A stretch of DNA of 64,000 nucleotides from the NCBI RefSeq assembly GCF_003946325.1, contig NZ_RHNT01000009.1, positions 1 through 64,000 on the forward strand, read 5' to 3'. Each line of letters begins with the position of its first letter. The stretch's first letter is position 1. Below, piece by piece: positions 60,678 to 64,000 of the stretch. The notes under the pieces were generated by a model. It did not search any database. It saw only the letters and a list, made by a program, of their open reading frames with translations, and was not told the DNA's origin. The position numbers and the translations under genes were made by a program. Origin of the DNA: Companilactobacillus furfuricola. Its GTDB lineage: Bacteria; Bacillota; Bacilli; Lactobacillales; Lactobacillaceae.

Positions 60678-61421
60678 ATGGTGCAATTAGCAGTTGAGAA
60701 TGTCGATCGAATACTAGAAGACAATAACGGTCAGAAGATCAACGTTTTGGAAGATATCAATTTACATGTCGGTTCTGGAGAATTCATCTCTATTATTGGC
60801 CCTTCGGGCTGTGGTAAGACCACGCTTTTACGACTTATTTCAGGTTTAGATACACCTGAAAAAGGCGAAGTGTCGGTCGATGGCAATTTGATCGATCAAC
60901 CAGATGTTTCGCGAGGCTACGTCTTTCAACACGGTAGCTTATTTCCTTGGGAGACGATCAAGGAAAATATTAGTTCCGGGTTAAAAGCTACTAACGGTCA
61001 CGATTACGATAAGAAACTAGTCGACCATTATATTGACTTGATGGGTTTAAAAGGTTTTGAAAATGCGTATCCCCATCAAGTGTCTGGTGGTATGGCGCAA
61101 AGAGCAGCGTTAGCTCGTTCGATCGTCTTGAATCCAGAGTTATTGTTGTTAGACGAACCAATGGGAGCTTTAGATGCTTTTACGAGAGCAGATGTTCAAG
61201 ATGTGATCCAACGAGTTTGGAAGCAGACGAAAACAACGATGATCTTAGTCACGCACGATATCGATGAAGCAATTTATTTAGGAACGAGGATCGTCGTCAT
61301 GACACCACGTCCAGGTAAGATCAAAGAAATCGTGACTAATCCATTAGACTTTCCACGCAAACGAACTAGTGACGAATTTTTAGAGTTTAGACGTGAAATC
61401 CAGGACAAATTGAATTTTTAA
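60678..61421 (+). CDS. NitT/TauT-type ABC transporter ATPase
   Basis: 247 aa; Walker A GPSGCGKTT near 40-48, Q-loop FQHGSLFPWETIKEN near 85, signature VSGGMAQR near 139-146, Walker B LLLLDEPMGALDAFTRADVQ near 159 and VTHDIDEA near 195: SsuB/TauB class. The ATG at 60678 has better spacing to GGGGG than the TTG at 60675. Downstream gap of 62 bases to the next gene. Confidence 0.9.
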   Translation: MVQLAVENVDRILEDNNGQKINVLEDINLHVGSGEFISIIGPSGCGKTTLLRLISGLDTPEKGEVSVDGNLIDQPDVSRGYVFQHGSLFPWETIKENISSGLKATNGHDYDKKLVDHYIDLMGLKGFENAYPHQVSGGMAQRAALARSIVLNPELLLLDEPMGALDAFTRADVQDVIQRVWKQTKTTMILVTHDIDEAIYLGTRIVVMTPRPGKIKEIVTNPLDFPRKRTSDEFLEFRREIQDKLNF

Positions 61422-61483
61422 GCAACACTAGCGTCGATGAGCTAGTAAAACAGTTATTACGAGGAATATAGGAGTGAGATAAA

Positions 61484-62788
61484 TTGAGCAAAGACAAATT
61501 TGATACGTTGAGGATCCACGGAGGATACGAACCAGCTGAGCACAACAATTCAGCACAAATACCTATTTACCAGACAGCAGCTTTTACTTTGGGAACAGCG
61601 GCACAAGGGGATGCCGTTGCTTCTGGAGAGGTGCCAGATTCGTTTACGTATTCGCGAGTTGGTAATCCGACCGTTTCAACTTTAGAAAAAAGGATCGCAG
61701 AACTTGATGACGGTGTTGATGCAGTAGCAGTTGGGTCAGGGATGGCAGCTATTACTTATGCTATTTTAAACGTTGCTGAAGGCGGCGGCCGTATCATTGC
61801 TCCATATGATATTTATGGCGCAGCATTAGATGAATTCGAAACCCTTTTTCCAAAATTTGGCATCAATTTTGACCTCGTAGAAAATATTAACGATATCGAT
61901 ACAATTCAACAGTTGATCCAGCCGGATACTAAAGCTATTTACGCTGAAAGTGTATCCAACCCGACTACTGAGATCTCAGACGTTGAAAAATTGGCGAAAA
62001 TTGCTCACAATGCTAACATTCCTTTGATCATCGACAATACTTTTTCCACACCATACTTGTTTCAACCAATCAAATACGGGGCCGATATCGTGGTTTACTC
62101 GTCGACCAAGGGGATTAGTGGTCACGGCAATGTTGTTTCTGGACTAGTCGTCGATGGCGGTAATTTCGACTGGAACAATGGCAAATTTCCGCAATTTCAA
62201 GAAGACGAGTACAGTTTGAAAAATAGTAAATTCCCGCAAAATTATTCCTTTACCAATGTCTTCGGCAAACAGGCTTTCATCAAACGATTACGGATGAAAT
62301 ATTTACGCCTGATGGGAGCCGTTCTAGGACCAGTCGACGCTTATTTGGAATTGTTAGGCTTAGAAACAATCACGGAGCGGATCGACAAAGAAGTCGCCTC
62401 TAGTATAAAAATCGCTGAGTTCTTATCGAATAATCCACACGTGAAAAAAGTTTATTACAGTGGACTTCCTAGTTCTGGCCAATATGACCTGGCTCAAAAG
62501 TACTTCCCTAAAGGTATTGGGACCGTTTTATCTTTTGAGATCGCCGGTACTTCAGAACAAACGGATCAAGTGATCGATACGACGAAGCTCTTTTTATATT
62601 TACCAAACGTTGGCGATAGTCGTTCGTTGATCGTTAATCCAAGTAAGATCACTCACCGAGAAATCCCAGAAGAAAGACGGATCAAGAGTGGCGTGACCGA
62701 CCAATTGTTGCGACTGTCGATCGGTTTAGAAGACGTAGACGATTTGATCGATGATCTAAATAATGCAATTAATGCGGCATTTGACTGA
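61484..62788 (+). CDS. metY: O-acetylhomoserine sulfhydrylase-type PLP enzyme
   Basis: 434 aa, longer than the 57137 paralogue as expected for the OAH/OAS sulfhydrylase subfamily. DTLRIHGGYEPAEHNNS near 6-22, YSRVGNPTVSTLEKRIAELDDG near 55-76, VGSGMAAITYAI near 84, DNTFSTPYLFQPIKYGAD near 184, and the PLP Lys in YSSTKGISGHG near 204. Makes homocysteine (or methionine with methanethiol) from O-acetylhomoserine and sulfide. Start is TTG at 61484 after GGAGTGAG. The Met T-box upstream may extend control to it. Confidence 0.85.
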   Translation: MSKDKFDTLRIHGGYEPAEHNNSAQIPIYQTAAFTLGTAAQGDAVASGEVPDSFTYSRVGNPTVSTLEKRIAELDDGVDAVAVGSGMAAITYAILNVAEGGGRIIAPYDIYGAALDEFETLFPKFGINFDLVENINDIDTIQQLIQPDTKAIYAESVSNPTTEISDVEKLAKIAHNANIPLIIDNTFSTPYLFQPIKYGADIVVYSSTKGISGHGNVVSGLVVDGGNFDWNNGKFPQFQEDEYSLKNSKFPQNYSFTNVFGKQAFIKRLRMKYLRLMGAVLGPVDAYLELLGLETITERIDKEVASSIKIAEFLSNNPHVKKVYYSGLPSSGQYDLAQKYFPKGIGTVLSFEIAGTSEQTDQVIDTTKLFLYLPNVGDSRSLIVNPSKITHREIPEERRIKSGVTDQLLRLSIGLEDVDDLIDDLNNAINAAFD

Positions 62789-62797
62789 GGTGATGAT

Positions 62798-63951
62798 ATG
62801 ACAGCAACAACTGAAATAACTTTTTAAAAAAGATAATCCAACTTAGACACGAGTTCCACCAATATCCAGAATTATCGAATCACGAATTTGAGACTACGAA
62901 GAAAATCTCGCAAATTTTGACCAATTGGCAGATCCCCATTGAACCCACCGACTTGGATACTGGTTTACTAGCTGTGATCAAAGGGGCAAATCCCGGACCC
63001 ACCATCGCTTTACGAGCGGATATTGATGGATTACCGATCCAAGAGCAGACTGCTTTGTCGTATAAGTCAAAAAATCCCGGCGTGATGCATGCTTGTGGCC
63101 ACGATCTACACTTATCCAGCTTGCTAGGGGCGGCCTATCAATTAAATCAGCAAAAAGATCAACTCAATGGGACAGTCAAATTGCTATTCCAACCGGCGGA
63201 GGAAGAAGGCTTTGGGGCTGATCAAGTCTTGGAAAAAAACGTTCTCGATGATGTTGAAGCCATCATTGGCTTTCATAACCAACCGGATCTTCCGGTGGGG
63301 GAAATTGCTTTAAAAGCGGGGACTTTGATGGCAGGCTGTTATCATTTTGACATTACGATCAAAGGAGCAGGAACGCATGCGGCCCAACCGCAAAATGGGA
63401 CCGATGTTGTGGTCACGCAAGCAGCTATCATCACTCAGTTGCAAACCATTGTCAGTCGAAATCAGGATCCATTTCACGCTGCCGTCGTGAGCGTAACCAA
63501 AGTCAACGCAGGCAAGACTTGGAATGTATTGCCGGAGACTGCCAAACTTGAAGGTACGGTCAGGGCATTTACTGAAGCTGATGCTGAAAAAGTTCAGCAA
63601 AGATTGATCCAGATCGTAACTAAGACAGCGGAATCTTTTGAGCAAACAGCAACCGTAAACTGGACTAGAGGCGCTGATCCTATCAATAACGACCCAATCA
63701 TCACTGACTTGGTCAAACAAGGCTTGACCACAGAGATCAGTCAGCCAAAACTAACGATGACTGCCGAAGATTTTGCGACATTTGAAACCAAGATCCCGGG
63801 AACTTTTGCATTTATCGGTTCTAATGGATCTAAAAATGCTCACGGCGTCCACGATCCCAGTTTTGAAGGCAAAGATGAGACTATCGAAACTGGCATTCGC
63901 TACTTTGTTGAAAGTGGCAAAAGTGTCTTGTCAGGTCTTTCGAAAGCTTGA
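62798..63951 (+). pseudogene. M20 amidohydrolase (peptidase M20D), frameshifted near start
   Basis: ATG at 62798 follows GAGGTGATG; nine codons later it meets TAA at 62825. The true frame (RHEFHQYPELSNHEFETT, M20D signature) opens at 62821 without a start codon: one base (probably a T in the TTTTT-AAAAAA run, 62821-62831) is missing, or translation slips by -1 there. The rest is intact: metal-site HACGHDLHLS near residue 95 and HNQPDLPVG near 149, ending AHGVHDPSF. Family members deacylate N-acyl amino acids such as N-acetyl-Cys derivatives, which fits the sulfur context. A TTG start at 62917 would omit the N-terminal strand. Confidence 0.8.
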
Positions 63952-63956
63952 ATTTT

Positions 63957-64000
63957 AAATAGTAAAGAAAAAGAGAGCAATCAAGATTAAAAAATCTCGA
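63957..64000. other. Window end, incomplete
   Basis: The last 44 bases are AT-rich non-coding DNA. A GAGA...TCTC pairing begins here and could be the start of a terminator that is cut off by the window edge. Confidence 0.3.

Noticed and set aside
1-64000. CRISPR arrays, tRNA/rRNA genes, transposases, prophage
   Set aside because: No regularly spaced short repeats, no cloverleaf or rRNA signatures and no recombinase-like protein seen.

Overview
The window looks like a chromosomal segment of a low-GC Gram-positive lactic acid bacterium of the family Lactobacillaceae, possibly Companilactobacillus-like (the genus is a guess from gene content). Pointers are the folB-folK-folE-folC-NTPase-folP order known from Lactiplantibacillus plantarum, T-box leaders, SLAP-like cell-wall anchoring domains, an LPXTG-anchored NEAT protein, proline iminopeptidase, a P-loop PEP-carboxykinase-like protein and strong GGAGG ribosome sites. 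I see no rRNA, tRNA, CRISPR array, transposase or prophage.

Layout: 0.4-3.3 kb glutamine-type ABC transporter; 3.3-4.9 kb NhaC-family transporter under a T-box with a probable Tyr specifier; 5.5-6.4 kb Abi_2/AbiF-like HEPN protein; 6.9-13 kb surface region (two paralogous SLAP-like secreted proteins flanking a secreted, circularly permuted GH3 enzyme and a 31-aa peptide gene, plus a TetR regulator); 13.5-14.3 kb broken DUF915 lipase; 14.5-18.3 kb PEPCK-like protein and two histidine phosphatases; 18.5-23 kb folate operon; 23-25.7 kb oxidoreductase, flavodoxin-like protein, lipoprotein and DNA-entry-type nuclease; 26.5-30 kb PepI and a frameshifted multi-NEAT haem protein; 30-32.2 kb unknown protein and an orphan HicB-like protein; 32.3-37.7 kb orphan response regulator and pstSCAB-phoU; 37.9-39.8 kb MarR/OsmC pair, a DUF6483-like mini-gene and a frameshifted XRE regulator; 40.7-49.6 kb eight-gene shikimate/chorismate operon on the minus strand; 50.3-53.9 kb P-type ATPase, metallochaperone, Dps and an FNR-like regulator; 54.8-56.6 kb two paralogous nuclease-like genes; 56.8-64 kb methionine/sulfur locus with two Met T-boxes.

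Regulation is unusually readable. The aromatic operon has a 24-codon leader peptide with a Trp-Tyr-Tyr-Tyr-Phe run followed by six RNA segments that can pair in two mutually exclusive registers ending in a terminator: a ribosome-mediated relay attenuator rather than the T-box common in Firmicutes. Three promoters (NEAT protein, P-type ATPase, chaperone-Dps) carry FNR/FLP-type boxes at exactly the same distance from their -10 elements, and an FNR-family protein is encoded in the same region. The pst promoter carries five hexamers phased every 11 bp (a Pho box).

Two dispersed non-coding families stand out. Family R (four copies) has a six-base-pair stem that differs in every copy yet is perfectly complementary in all four. 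Family M (five copies, three of about 700 bp) is built of nested inverted repeats with interchangeable hairpin modules. DNA around the M elements is strongly enriched in G+T on the strand that follows the element's orientation, crossing gene boundaries regardless of gene direction.

Six genes are broken by a single stop codon or frameshift (lipase, NEAT protein, XRE regulator, nuclease, sulfur-ABC binding protein, M20 amidohydrolase). That density means either recent gene decay or residual sequence errors; the sequence alone cannot decide.
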